NCBI RefSeq assembly: GCF_000733755.1 | Contig: NZ_JPOF01000006.1 | Span: 520,959 to 584,958 of the forward strand | Direction of reading: 5' to 3' | From: Lachnoclostridium phytofermentans | GTDB taxonomy: Bacteria > Bacillota > Clostridia > Lachnospirales > Lachnospiraceae | DNA: 64,000 nt | Shown: positions 45,029 through 55,100 of the stretch, one piece after another | How the letters are laid out: the number at the start of each line of letters is the position of its first letter | Numbering within the stretch: position 1 is the first letter of the stretch | The notes under the pieces: generated by a model | Seen by the model: only the letters and a program-made list of their open reading frames with translations | Told to the model about the DNA's origin: nothing | Database searches by the model: none | Translations under genes and position numbers: made by a program

Positions 45029-45720
45029 TGCTATCTGATTTGCATAATCACAGTTTATTTTCTGATGGAATCAATACTTGTGAGGAACTAATTGAACAGG
45101 CAATAGCTTTAGGTCTGCAACGAGTTGGACTTGTGGATCATGTATGGCGTAGAAGTGAATGGGTGCCTAGTTTTATCGACTCCACGAACAGATTAAAGGA
45201 AAAATACGAAGGCGTGATTCAAATTGTAACCGGACTTGAGGCAAAAGCCTTAACATGTGCCGGTGAGCTTGATCTTAACGATAAGTGGAGAGAAAAAGTA
45301 GACTATATTCTAGGCTCCATCCACAGAATTCCTTCGGGATCAAATCAATTCTACAGCAAACACGATCAATCTCTCGATAAGAGTAAAGTATATGAAGATT
45401 GGCTGTCAACAATACAAGGGCTACTTAGAAACGATATGGTAGACATTGTTGCCCATCCTGCTGCGGAGCTAATACAATATAAGATACCTCTTGAGGAAGA
45501 GACAATAAAGCTATTGTGCCATTTAGGTAAACTATCCGGGAAGGTTTTTGAAGTAAATGTAAAATACAAGGTGCCGATACAAGCGTTTTTAAATCAACTA
45601 ATTGTTCAAAATATTCCTCTAAGTATAGGTTCCGATAGCCATTCAACAGCCCAGCAAAAGCTCCGTCTAGGTGATATTATTGCAACGCATCAATCCCTTG
45701 CTCTTTGCAACTTAATCTGA
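45028..45720 (+). CDS. PHP domain phosphoesterase
   Basis: A 230-residue protein with PHP metal motifs: 'LSDLHNHSLFSDG' at the N-terminus, 'LGLQRVGLVDHVWRRS', 'TGLEAKAL', 'YILGSIHRI', 'DIVAHPAAE' and 'PLSIGSDSHS'. It resembles histidinol-phosphatase-type phosphoesterases, but its place in the glycan cluster suggests a sugar phosphate or phospholipid substrate. Its start codon overlaps the ATP-grasp stop (TAATG), so the two are coupled and probably act in one modification step. Confidence 0.87.
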   Translation: MLSDLHNHSLFSDGINTCEELIEQAIALGLQRVGLVDHVWRRSEWVPSFIDSTNRLKEKYEGVIQIVTGLEAKALTCAGELDLNDKWREKVDYILGSIHRIPSGSNQFYSKHDQSLDKSKVYEDWLSTIQGLLRNDMVDIVAHPAAELIQYKIPLEEETIKLLCHLGKLSGKVFEVNVKYKVPIQAFLNQLIVQNIPLSIGSDSHSTAQQKLRLGDIIATHQSLALCNLI

Positions 45721-45950
45721 TGTCATGTTACAGTATCATAACTTTGGGGTTAAAAATGCTGCGGATGGATAAGTACCAAATTCGGATCTAAATTCATATA
45801 TATAGTATTAGAGAATATTCAGTTCTAACGAATCTGCGCATTAATCTTCATACGCCTATGTACGCACAAAGCATACATAAAACGCATGTTTTAAGGATAT
45901 TTTATGCTTTTTTCTCGGAGGAACCGAATCGTTATAAGTATTGTCACACT

Positions 45951-45968
45951 TAGAAACTACAGTTTCTA
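45951..45968. promoter_or_regulatory. Short palindrome upstream of the reductase gene
   Basis: TAGAAAC (45951-45957) and GTTTCTA (45962-45968) with a 4 bp centre, 28 bp before the next ATG. The 276 bp gap 45721-45996 probably begins a second transcription unit of the glycan cluster. The palindrome could be an operator or a leader hairpin. Confidence 0.4.
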
Positions 45969-45996
45969 GTTTAATAAAATTGGGAAGAGGAAAAAC

Positions 45997-47190
45997 ATGG
46001 AATGGGATGTTGTTGTAGTCGGAGCCGGTCCAGCGGGATGCTTCACAGCAAAGCAAATTGCATTATCTGGTTTCAAAGTTCTAATACTTGAAGAGCATCA
46101 GGAAATCGGTTATCCGGTGCAATGTGCCGGTCTTATTTCACCGCGCGCAGTAGAACTAGCAGGGGTGGATAAAAGTACGGTGTTAAATAATCTGACAGGT
46201 TTGCGTGTACATTCGCCACTAGGGGCTCAATTTAGCGTTGAAAGTAGCCATGACCTTGCACTTGCCATCGACCGCGCTAAATTTGATCAGGAGTTAGCCG
46301 CAAATGCTGAAGATGCAGGAGCGATACTTATGAAAGGCGTAAAGGTAAAAGCAGCCACGCGTATAGAAGGCGGGTTTCGACTTACGCTAGCAGATAGCAG
46401 CAAAACCATAAGCACGAAACTTCTGATTGGCGCTGATGGTGTTAATTCCAGTGTTTCCAAATGGCTCGGGCTAAGTCGTCATAATCTTAAAGCAGTGATG
46501 TTTGCTGTCGACGCCCAGCTGCAATGCGCGGATACGGATTCAATTAGCATATTTTTGGGTCAAAATCTTGCTCCGGGGTGGTTTGGCTGGATGATACCCC
46601 TGGATGAGAAAACTTGCAGGTTAGGAACCGGCTATGCACTTGTCCAGCCTGCGTACTCTCTCCAACATTATTTTCAGGAACTTGTAGATCAAAATCCTCA
46701 GATTTTCAAAGATCTGAAAATTATACGTTATACCAGCGGCATTGTTCCATTAGGCAAAATGCCGAAAATATACTCTGCAAATGCCATGTTGGTCGGAGAT
46801 GCTGCCTGCCAGATCAAGCCTGTATCTGGCGGTGGTATCTACTTGGGCCTCCGCGGAGCTTTTGTTTGCGCGCAGACAGCAATAGAAGCCTTAAGAGAGG
46901 ATAATCTGACAGAGGCTAAGATGTCGTCGTACCAGAAACTCTGGGAAAAAGAAATGGATGAAGAAAGTGCTAGTGCCATGAAGCTTCGAGAAAGCTACTT
47001 GAATTTCAGTGACGAAGACATTGATATGGTGATACGTTTTTTAAATAAACCCAAATATCATAAGCTTATTTTAAAATACGGAGATATCGATTACCCCTCC
47101 TACCTCGGAAAAAAGCTCTTAAATCTCCTACTAAAGAAAAATAGTTTAATCAAAGCTACCTTAAAAATTTCAGACAAATTGAGAGAATGA
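45997..47190 (+). CDS. Geranylgeranyl reductase-family FAD oxidoreductase
   Basis: A 397-residue flavoprotein. The dinucleotide-binding motif 'VVVVGAGPAGCFTAKQIA' is at the N-terminus, then 'EIGYPVQCAGLISPRAV' (the family's CxG segment), 'LLIGADGVNSSVSKWLG' and 'MLVGDAACQIKPVSGGGIYL'. This family saturates isoprenoid chains. In a glycan cluster it may reduce the polyprenyl carrier lipid, as for archaeal dolichol, or act on another isoprenoid. No other lipid genes are nearby. GGGAAGAGGAAAAAC precedes the ATG. Confidence 0.85.
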   Translation: MEWDVVVVGAGPAGCFTAKQIALSGFKVLILEEHQEIGYPVQCAGLISPRAVELAGVDKSTVLNNLTGLRVHSPLGAQFSVESSHDLALAIDRAKFDQELAANAEDAGAILMKGVKVKAATRIEGGFRLTLADSSKTISTKLLIGADGVNSSVSKWLGLSRHNLKAVMFAVDAQLQCADTDSISIFLGQNLAPGWFGWMIPLDEKTCRLGTGYALVQPAYSLQHYFQELVDQNPQIFKDLKIIRYTSGIVPLGKMPKIYSANAMLVGDAACQIKPVSGGGIYLGLRGAFVCAQTAIEALREDNLTEAKMSSYQKLWEKEMDEESASAMKLRESYLNFSDEDIDMVIRFLNKPKYHKLILKYGDIDYPSYLGKKLLNLLLKKNSLIKATLKISDKLRE

Positions 47191-47253
47191 GTTTACAGCG
47201 AATGCATATTTTTTATAAGAGTCGCTGTTATGTGTAAAACAGGAGGGCTAATT

Positions 47254-47997
47254 ATGTACAGAGGTAGATCGATTGGCGTTGTTGTTCCCGCTTATAATGA
47301 GGAGCTTCTTATCAACAAAGTAATTCAAACGATGCCTGATTATGTTGATAGGATTTACGTAATAGATGATTGTTCAACTGATCGTACTTTTGATGTGGCC
47401 TCAGATTATCTTAGAGATTCACGACTTAAGCTGATACACCATCAAAATAATAAAGGCGTTGGCGCAGCCATTGCAACTGGATATCGGCAGGCTTTAAAGG
47501 ATGACATTAATATAGTCGCAGTTATGGCTGGTGATCATCAGATGGACCCGTTACAGCTACCTAGATTACTCGATCCGCTTGTTGAAGGAACCGCCGATTA
47601 TTGTAAGGGAGACAGGTTGTCTATATCTGAGCTTACAAAAGGAATGAGCAGGTGGCGAAGATCAGGAAATGTAATACTTACCAGGCTGACACGCATCTCT
47701 TCCGGTTATTGGACACTTCAAGATCCACAAAACGGTTATACCGCAATCAATAAAGAAACGCTCACCCATCTTGATCTAACTAAAATCTATCCTAGGTACG
47801 GCTACTGCAACGACCTGCTAGCCAAACTAAATGTGCTAGGTGCCAAAGTAAAGGACGTTCAGATTCCAGCTCGCTACGGTGAAGAAAAATCAAAAATAAA
47901 GTATGGAAATTATATAAGAAAAGTGTCTTTGCTGCTTTTGAGAAACTTCTTCTGGAGGATTACTAGGAAATATATCCTCTCCCATTTTAAAAGTTAA
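47254..47997 (+). CDS. Family 2 glycosyltransferase (dolichol-phosphate-mannose synthase type)
   Basis: A 247-residue soluble GT2. The nucleotide-sugar site is in 'GVVVPAYNEELLINKV', the metal site in 'YVIDDCSTDRTFDVA', and 'NIVAVMAGDHQMDPLQLPRL' carries the QMDP motif typical of polyprenyl-phosphate sugar transferases. There is no C-terminal membrane domain. It likely transfers a sugar to a polyprenyl phosphate, and is the only obvious GT2 in the cluster. The ATG at 47254 has AGGAGGGCTAATT before it. Confidence 0.87.
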   Translation: MYRGRSIGVVVPAYNEELLINKVIQTMPDYVDRIYVIDDCSTDRTFDVASDYLRDSRLKLIHHQNNKGVGAAIATGYRQALKDDINIVAVMAGDHQMDPLQLPRLLDPLVEGTADYCKGDRLSISELTKGMSRWRRSGNVILTRLTRISSGYWTLQDPQNGYTAINKETLTHLDLTKIYPRYGYCNDLLAKLNVLGAKVKDVQIPARYGEEKSKIKYGNYIRKVSLLLLRNFFWRITRKYILSHFKS

Positions 47998-48009
47998 GGT
48001 GACAAGAAA

Positions 48010-49008
48010 ATGAATAACGAGATTAGGCAATATGATAAGTTCGTAGATTTAAGCCCTCAGGGTTCTCTATTTCATAAATCATGGTGGCTCGACGCTATCG
48101 CGCAAAACAATTATCAAATATTATCTATTAAGAGGAACGATGAGATTTTGGCCGCCTGGCCACTGACTTTTAAAAAAATAGTAGGACTAAATCTGATCAT
48201 GCCACCTCCTCTTTTGCCACGATTAGGAATCATGTTTGCTCCCTCACGAAAAATAAAGTATGCTGAAATACTATCCGATGAGATGAGTTTAATATCAGAA
48301 CTTACCACTCTTCTACCGAAACACGCATTGTTTTATCAACGTTTTTCCGTTGAATTTACTAATTGGCTGCCTCTTAGTTGGGCTCAGTTCAAACAATCAA
48401 CTCGTTATACTTATGTAATAGAAGATTTATCTGATTTGAACCGAGTCTGGGAGAATATACGGCATAGCACGAAGCGAAAGATTAATCTTGCTTTGAAGAA
48501 CAACATAAAGATCGTAACAGACCTGAGTTTGGATAAACTACTTGATCTTAATGAGCTTACTTTCAAAAAACAAAATCTCAATGTTCCTTATTCCAGAGAG
48601 CATGTTTATCGAATTGATGAGGCCTGCGTGAAAAATAACGCTAGAAAAATGTTTTTTGCAGTCGACATGGCTGGTCAAATCCATGCAGCCGTATATATCG
48701 TTTATAACCAAAAGGCAGCCTACTATCTGATGGGAGGCGCGGACCCTGCTTTAAATACGAGCGGTGCCCACTTTTTAGCGTTATGGGAAGCAATCAAATT
48801 TGCCGCTCAGGTATCTCATAGTTTTGATTTCGAGGGTTCCATGTACGAAAATATTGAATCGGTATTTCGAGGTTTTGGCGCAGTACAGAAGCCATATATG
48901 GAAATAACAAGAGGAAATTGGTTGATGGAATCCGCTTTTGCCACCTATAGAAACGCTTGGAATAAGGGAGGAATCCCTTCAAAAATCTGTACCATATTGC
49001 TTCGTTAA
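48010..49008 (+). CDS. FemAB/BioF2-like GNAT acyltransferase
   Basis: A 332-residue protein of the FemAB-like GNAT type. It begins with 'SPQGSLFHKSWWLDAIA', a typical 'phosphate-loop-like' start of these proteins. It also contains 'SPQG..' family spacing, 'RHSTKRKINLALKNNI' and a C-terminal 'GAHFLALWEAIKFAAQ' with 'FDFEGSMYENIESVFRGFG'. Relatives transfer amino acids from tRNA to cell-wall precursors or acylate sugars. Here it may add an amino acid or acyl group to the glycan. It is paralogous to the gene at 51136-52152. Confidence 0.78.
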   Translation: MNNEIRQYDKFVDLSPQGSLFHKSWWLDAIAQNNYQILSIKRNDEILAAWPLTFKKIVGLNLIMPPPLLPRLGIMFAPSRKIKYAEILSDEMSLISELTTLLPKHALFYQRFSVEFTNWLPLSWAQFKQSTRYTYVIEDLSDLNRVWENIRHSTKRKINLALKNNIKIVTDLSLDKLLDLNELTFKKQNLNVPYSREHVYRIDEACVKNNARKMFFAVDMAGQIHAAVYIVYNQKAAYYLMGGADPALNTSGAHFLALWEAIKFAAQVSHSFDFEGSMYENIESVFRGFGAVQKPYMEITRGNWLMESAFATYRNAWNKGGIPSKICTILLR

Positions 49009-49032
49009 ATATTATATGTAAGGAAGAGAGCC

Positions 49033-50106
49033 ATGAGAATTGTCGTTGATATCGGTCATCCCTCTCAAGTCCATTTTTTTAAAAACTTTATTAAAGAAAT
49101 GGAGAAAAAAGGTCATCAGGTACTTATTACCGTTAGTGAAAAAGACATCGCTACTGATTTGCTACTAGCCTATGATTTTGAATATACAAGTTTGGGCAAT
49201 TACGGTAAGTCCTTGCCTGAAAAGATTTTGAATGTACCAATCATGGATATCAAAATGTACAAAGCCGTAAGAGCAATGAAGCCTGATATATTTATAGCCT
49301 TCGGTTCTGTCAGAGCAGCTCATGTTGCTTGGTTCTTGGGGAAGCCCAGTATAATTTTTGACGGTGATAATTTCACATTCCACTACTACAAGTGGTTCGC
49401 TGACACAATTTGTGCGTTTTCGGGATTTGAAAAAGCAGGCAAGAAAATAATTAATATCCCTGGCTATAAGGAACTCGCGTATCTTCATCCCCAGAGGTTT
49501 TCGCCAGACCATACAAACCAGACCAAAGGCCCGGTTACTATTTTACGTTTTATTTCCAAAGCCTTTCATGACGTTGGCAAGGATGGATTTGATTTAGATT
49601 TTAAAAGAAGATTAGTTCAGGAGCTCAGTAAATATTCTACCGTATATATTTCTTCTGAAGCCCCCCTACCCGCTGATCTGGAAAGCTATAAATTAAACAT
49701 TAAACCAGAAGAAATGCACTTACTTATATCGGAAGCTAATCTACTGGTAACGGATTCTGGTTCGATGACAACGGAAGCTGCGGTAATGGGCATACCTGTT
49801 GTTAGATGCAATAGTTTTATTGGGCAGCAAAACCTAGGTATATTTAAAGAACTGGAGAATAAATACGGCTTAATATTTAACTATAAAGACTCCAATCAGG
49901 CTTTAAAAAAAGCAATTGAATTGGCACAAATTCCTGACATTAAAATCGAATGGGAACAAAAGCGCCAATATCTTTTGCAAGATAAAATCGATGTAACTTT
50001 ATTTATGGTGTGGTTTGTTGAGCACTATCCCCAAAGTATTGAAAAGGCCCAATCTTTTATTACATTCTGTCTAGAATCACAAATTCTAAAAGGTGGTGAG
50101 TACTAA
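49033..50106 (+). CDS. DUF354 family protein, GT-B-like
   Basis: A 357-residue protein of the DUF354 type, starting MRIVVDIGHPSQVHFFKNFI with 'EMEKKGHQVLITVSEKD', 'MKPDIFIAFGSVRAAHVAW' and 'ANLLVTDSGSMTTEAAVMG'. These features match a GT-B glycosyltransferase fold (compare MurG or UDP-GlcNAc 2-epimerase). The family is common in archaeal and clostridial glycan loci. It probably transfers or epimerises a sugar; if an epimerase, it could fill the missing WbpI step, but the glycosyltransferase reading is more likely. GAAGAGAGCC precedes the ATG. Confidence 0.8.
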   Translation: MRIVVDIGHPSQVHFFKNFIKEMEKKGHQVLITVSEKDIATDLLLAYDFEYTSLGNYGKSLPEKILNVPIMDIKMYKAVRAMKPDIFIAFGSVRAAHVAWFLGKPSIIFDGDNFTFHYYKWFADTICAFSGFEKAGKKIINIPGYKELAYLHPQRFSPDHTNQTKGPVTILRFISKAFHDVGKDGFDLDFKRRLVQELSKYSTVYISSEAPLPADLESYKLNIKPEEMHLLISEANLLVTDSGSMTTEAAVMGIPVVRCNSFIGQQNLGIFKELENKYGLIFNYKDSNQALKKAIELAQIPDIKIEWEQKRQYLLQDKIDVTLFMVWFVEHYPQSIEKAQSFITFCLESQILKGGEY

Positions 50107-50117
50107 TAAATATAAAT

Positions 50118-51176
50118 ATGGATCAATTTAATAGCTTAAAACAACATCCGGAGCTTTGGGAGACGTATGTGAATGAAAAAGAACACCCGGGTACAGACTC
50201 CAAATATATCGGCTCTGACCTGTCAAAGGTTATGACTCCGGTTGTTTCGGAGCATCTTATGAAACAGGGATACCACATCTGCTATCCAGGTAATAAAAAA
50301 TTCGCCATCTGTTTGACCCACGATGTAGATGACATCTATCCGCCTTTATCTCATCGGGTTTTGTCAGGCTTAACTAGTCTCAAAAAAAAGGATTGGAGTG
50401 CGTTAAAAAAACACTTATTTTGGAATAAGAAGGGAAATCAAGCGAGTCCCTATATAAATTTTCATAAGATTATGGAGCTAGAAAAGAAATATAACGCCAA
50501 ATCATCATTCTATTTCATGACAGCGGAACGGGATCCTAGAAGGTTTCGATATAACATCGAAGATATTGCAGATGAGGTTAAATTGATAGTCGATAGCGGT
50601 TGGGAAGTAGGACTACATGGAGGCTATTATTCCTTTCATGATATTGACGCAATCAAACGAGAGAAAAGAAGGTTAGAAAATGTTTTAGGAAGAGAAGTTA
50701 TCGGATATAGAAATCATTACTTAAGATTTCAGATTCCAAGTACATGGGAAATCCTCGAAAAATGTGGCTTTAAATATGATACAACGTATGGCTATACCAA
50801 CATGGTGGGATTTCGTAATGGGATGTGCCACCCCTTCAGACCTTATCATTTGCAGCGCCAGCAATGGATGGATATCTATGAAATCCCCTTACATGTGATG
50901 GAGAGTGCTATGTTTGACTTTACAAAACCCGATGAGGCGTGGGAACTTATCAAACAACTTCTTGAAAAAGTGGAATTAAACAATGGAGTCATAACTGTGC
51001 TTTGGCATAACAATGTTTTCAGCTGTCCTTTCAGGGACCACTGGGCCAAAATATATGAAAAGATTTTACAGTATGGTATTTCTAGAGACGCATGGATGAC
51101 GTCTGGAGAAGAAATTTATGAATGGTGGTGTGAAAATGGCTATTTGTTATATAACCGATCAGATCCAGTGGGATAG
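50118..51176 (+). CDS. Polysaccharide deacetylase family protein
   Basis: A 352-residue NodB-like protein. The metal site is in 'ICLTHDVDDIYPPLS' near residue 62, 'KSSFYFMTAERDPRRF' follows, and 'WEVGLHGGYYSFHDID' near 163 contains the second His. 'VITVLWHNNVFSC' near the end is the typical final motif. It lacks a signal peptide, so it probably acts on cytosolic or lipid-linked precursors. Its last 41 bases overlap the chosen start of the next gene. It is the second NodB-type protein in the cluster. Confidence 0.85.
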   Translation: MDQFNSLKQHPELWETYVNEKEHPGTDSKYIGSDLSKVMTPVVSEHLMKQGYHICYPGNKKFAICLTHDVDDIYPPLSHRVLSGLTSLKKKDWSALKKHLFWNKKGNQASPYINFHKIMELEKKYNAKSSFYFMTAERDPRRFRYNIEDIADEVKLIVDSGWEVGLHGGYYSFHDIDAIKREKRRLENVLGREVIGYRNHYLRFQIPSTWEILEKCGFKYDTTYGYTNMVGFRNGMCHPFRPYHLQRQQWMDIYEIPLHVMESAMFDFTKPDEAWELIKQLLEKVELNNGVITVLWHNNVFSCPFRDHWAKIYEKILQYGISRDAWMTSGEEIYEWWCENGYLLYNRSDPVG

Positions 51177-52152
51177 CTTTATTGATGCTAGTACCCATGG
51201 TCTGCTTTATCATAAGTGGGATTTCCTTAAACTAGTAGAAAAATATACAGGCTATGAATTATTACCCTTGGGGATATGCAAAGGAGAGCACTTAATATGT
51301 GTTTGCCCCCTTTTTTACAAAAAAATTGCAGGTGTAAAGCTCCTATTCTCTCCTCCTCCACAAACAGGAATTCCCTACCTGGGTCCGGTTTTGGAGAAGA
51401 AGTTCGAGAGTATGAAACAAGACAAGAAAGAATCCTACCTTAATTTAATCGGACAGGAAATTGATAATAAAATTAAAAAAATAGCTCCCAATTATTTTTC
51501 GGTTGTACTGGTACCGGGCTTTCTTGATATAAGGACTTTTCAATGGCTGAACTATCAGGTGGATCAAAAATATACTTATATAATAGATTTAAAACCCGAA
51601 CTAAAAGATATCTGGGATGGATTTTCTTCTGTATGCAGGCAGAATATACGGAAAGGCGAAGAATTGAAATGTCGATTAGAAAGATGTGACGATACTTCAA
51701 TTCTAACGGATATGTTAACAGAAAGGTATCATGAGCAAGGCTTAAATCATGCCGTGAATCCGGCTTTTCTTAATGAAGTTATTAATACCTATCCTAAAAA
51801 CTTAAACTTAAATTGCTTATATGATAATGAGAAACTCATTGGGTCTACTTTGAATCAGGCGTATAACAGATATTTAGGATGGATGGGTTTACCTAAATCA
51901 CAGGATAGTAAATATAAAAACGCGAATGAATTTATGATTTGGCAGTTAATGCAAGAGGCTAAGTCGCTGGGGTTTGAGAAGTTTGAAATATGCGGCGCCA
52001 ACAAACAGAGTTTATGCAGTTACAGATCAAAATTCAATCCGCAACTGGAATTATATTTTACAATTTCTAAAAAGGATTTATTGGGAAAATCGGCTGAAAC
52101 ATTCTATTTTAATTTCGTAAAGAAAAACTTAAGGTCAGCACATAGGGAGTGA
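51136..52152 (+). CDS. Second FemAB/BioF2-like GNAT acyltransferase
   Basis: A 338-residue paralogue of the protein at 48010-49008. It shares the start pattern 'SFIDASTHGLLYHKWDFLKL', the 'SPPPQTGIPYLGPVL' segment, 'SVCRQNIRKGEEL' and 'NEFMIWQLMQEAKSLGFEKF'. It probably transfers an aminoacyl or acyl group to the glycan. The ATG at 51136 is preferred over 51118 because GGTGGTG lies just before it. The two paralogues may modify different positions. Confidence 0.78.
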   Translation: MAICYITDQIQWDSFIDASTHGLLYHKWDFLKLVEKYTGYELLPLGICKGEHLICVCPLFYKKIAGVKLLFSPPPQTGIPYLGPVLEKKFESMKQDKKESYLNLIGQEIDNKIKKIAPNYFSVVLVPGFLDIRTFQWLNYQVDQKYTYIIDLKPELKDIWDGFSSVCRQNIRKGEELKCRLERCDDTSILTDMLTERYHEQGLNHAVNPAFLNEVINTYPKNLNLNCLYDNEKLIGSTLNQAYNRYLGWMGLPKSQDSKYKNANEFMIWQLMQEAKSLGFEKFEICGANKQSLCSYRSKFNPQLELYFTISKKDLLGKSAETFYFNFVKKNLRSAHRE

Positions 52153-52156
52153 ATAT

Positions 52157-55100
52157 ATGTCTCGAATTTTGATTAAATTACCTGAAGTCTTAAAAGATCA
52201 CCTTTACAGAAATTCAATATTTTTGGTTATGAGCAGAATCCTTAATGCTTCAGTAGGTATTCTTTTCTGGGTAATTGCAGCCAAACTATATTCCGTTACT
52301 GAAGTTGGTATGGCTACAGTTTTAATTTCTTCCCTCGGTTTAGTTATGCTGTTTTCGCGATTTGGCTTTGATCTTTCTATCATTCGATATATTGAGATTG
52401 CAGATAAAAACAAAGTGTTTAATACGAGCCTTATAATAACCACTGTTGCTTCAGCCGTGATCAGTTTGATATCTATTTTTTTTCAGTCGACCTTTGCCAT
52501 GAATTTTACAAATGCAATACTCTTTATCGTAATTGCTTTATGTAATTCTATTACTTTGATTTCAGGTAATATGTTACTGGCGCTACGAAAAGGACAATAC
52601 TATTTTATTCAAACCATACTTATTTCACTTAGGATGTTTCTTTTAATTCCCCTGGCGTATTCAAAGAATTTCGGGATTTTTTTATCACTTGGTATCTGTT
52701 ATGTACTCTCCGCTGCTTTCTCTTTATGGATATTACGCAAAGAGGTTAAGATAAATATTCTTGATATAGACAGGTCGTTTGTAAAAAAATCTCTCAAATT
52801 TTCAATTGGAAGTTATATTTCGAATCTATTAGAGGAAGCCCCGATGTTACTCCTGCCGATAATAGTGCTAAATTTAATTGGTCAGGAAGAAGCCGCAATA
52901 TATTACGTGGCAATGGCTATTGGTAATTTTTCTTTAATTGTGCCTAATGCGCTAAGTACCTCTTTATTTATAGAAGGCAGTCACGGTAAACCGCTGAAAC
53001 GTATTATTACGAAAGTTATTACTACTGCATATCTGTTCTTAATTCCAATAACAGTCATTATAAGCTTGTGGGGTAAAAATATTCTTTCGTTTGTCAACAA
53101 TGAATATACTGCTGCTTATGATTTACTATTATTAGTAATCATCGCAAGTTTATTTGCCGTAATCTATATCGTGTTTATCGCTGTGCAGAATATCAAAATG
53201 AGGGTTGAAAGAAACATAAAATTTAATCTGATTCGTTTTATTCTTTTAATTGGATCCAGTTTCTACTTAATACCTAGATATCATATCATCGGTGTCGGTT
53301 ATGCCTGGCTATTCACTCACGTAGTCTTAACACTTATTATGTCTGAAGCTTTTTTCAAAACAGCCATTATGAAAATAGTAAGCCGATTCAAAACAGATTA
53401 CATTAAAAAAACAAAAATGATTCGTTCATGGTGGGTGAACCGGTCAAAATCAAAACACAGTACTGATCCATATGTTTTTACTCAAAAAACGCTCATAATC
53501 TTAATCAGTATTTTTGCAGTATTAGGATCTGTTGTGCCTATATTGTTAAAACAATATAATTTATCTTTATTGGGTATTTATATGGTTATACCAATGCTGG
53601 CAGCTCCTATCATATGGCTGAGATTTAGAAGCAGGAATAATGTTATTCTCAGAGTAAGCAATAATTTGAATAAGTTTTTCATGCTAGTTTTTTTAATATG
53701 CTGCTTTATTTCAATTGTCATTTTGTATAGCTTCCCCGTTAGAATAATATGGTATTATTTATTGATTGCTGTTATGGGCGTAATGATTCTAACACAGATA
53801 TTATATTCAGAAGTGTTTAACAGCGTACAAATTAAGTTAATCTTAATGCAAATTATTTTGCTTTTTTTAAATATTATCTGGGGAGTTACATTAAAATATT
53901 ATTTTTTTATCGGCAGAACCGACGGACTTTTCCACTCCTTTGCACTTGAAAATCTCTTACAAAAAGGCTATATCGATCAGACATTTGAAAACTATCAGGC
54001 CTTTCCTTTATGGCATATTTTGTGTTCATTTATATATCAAATTATGAACCTGCAGGTCACTCCTGCTCAAGTTATGTTCATTACAAACGGCCTGATTTAT
54101 GGGTGTCTGGTCATCGTTATCTATTTAATTGCTAAAAAATTTTTTAATATAAAAACTGCGTTATTATCTGCTCTTTTTATGTGCTTTAATACCGATGTTA
54201 TTTTCTATGGAATGTACTCCATCCCCAGAAGTGTAGTTTTTTTCCTTGAAGGACTATTGATCTTGTTAATGGCACAAAAGAAAATCTATTTAAAGTCTGC
54301 CTTATACTTACTTATATTGGTAGGCCTCATAATGTATCATACTGCATCTATGCCTTTTATCTTACTGATATTAGTTCTTCTATATATTTTGCAGTCCGTT
54401 TATCGCGTTGCCAAATCGGAACGCTTTGTGAATTTGAATTTTATACTTTTGTATTTCGTATCAGCAGTAACCTATTTAATATATAGCGGAACAGATGTCT
54501 TCAATTCAATTGCTAAAAGTTTGCTACAAAAGGCCCCTACCGGCGTTTTAACCAAATCAATTGTTGTTGTACCGCAGCAAGAATTATTTAATTACCTTCA
54601 GTATAGCCCACTGCTTCTGTTTATTATATTAGGGGTACTTTGGGGGTTGCGTTCACCAGAACTTAAAGGCTCCGCTAAAATAATTCTAATCCTAAGTTTA
54701 TTGCTTGTTCCTGTCTCTATGCCAGGACCGGCACTGCTCCTAAACAAACTAGCTGGTAATTTTAACCTGGGTCGATTTGGAGAATATTCTTTTCTTTTTT
54801 TCTGTATTGCAGGTGCAGCAGGCCTTTCCTTTGTCTCTTACAAACTAAAAACTAAATTATTCGCTGTTATTTTATTTTTTGCTATGGCTTTCCTGGCTGT
54901 GTCCAACGATTTTACAGCTTCAGATAACCCAATTGTTAAAAGGCTGTTTTATACCTTTTACTTAAGCGAGGAAGAGTGTAAATCACTAAACACTGCAGCC
55001 CAAATTACTGACGGAATTGTTATGTCCGATTATATTTCCTGCCGGTATTTGGAAAATTCCGAATTCGCGGATAAAGTCAATGTACTTGAAGTCAATCAGC

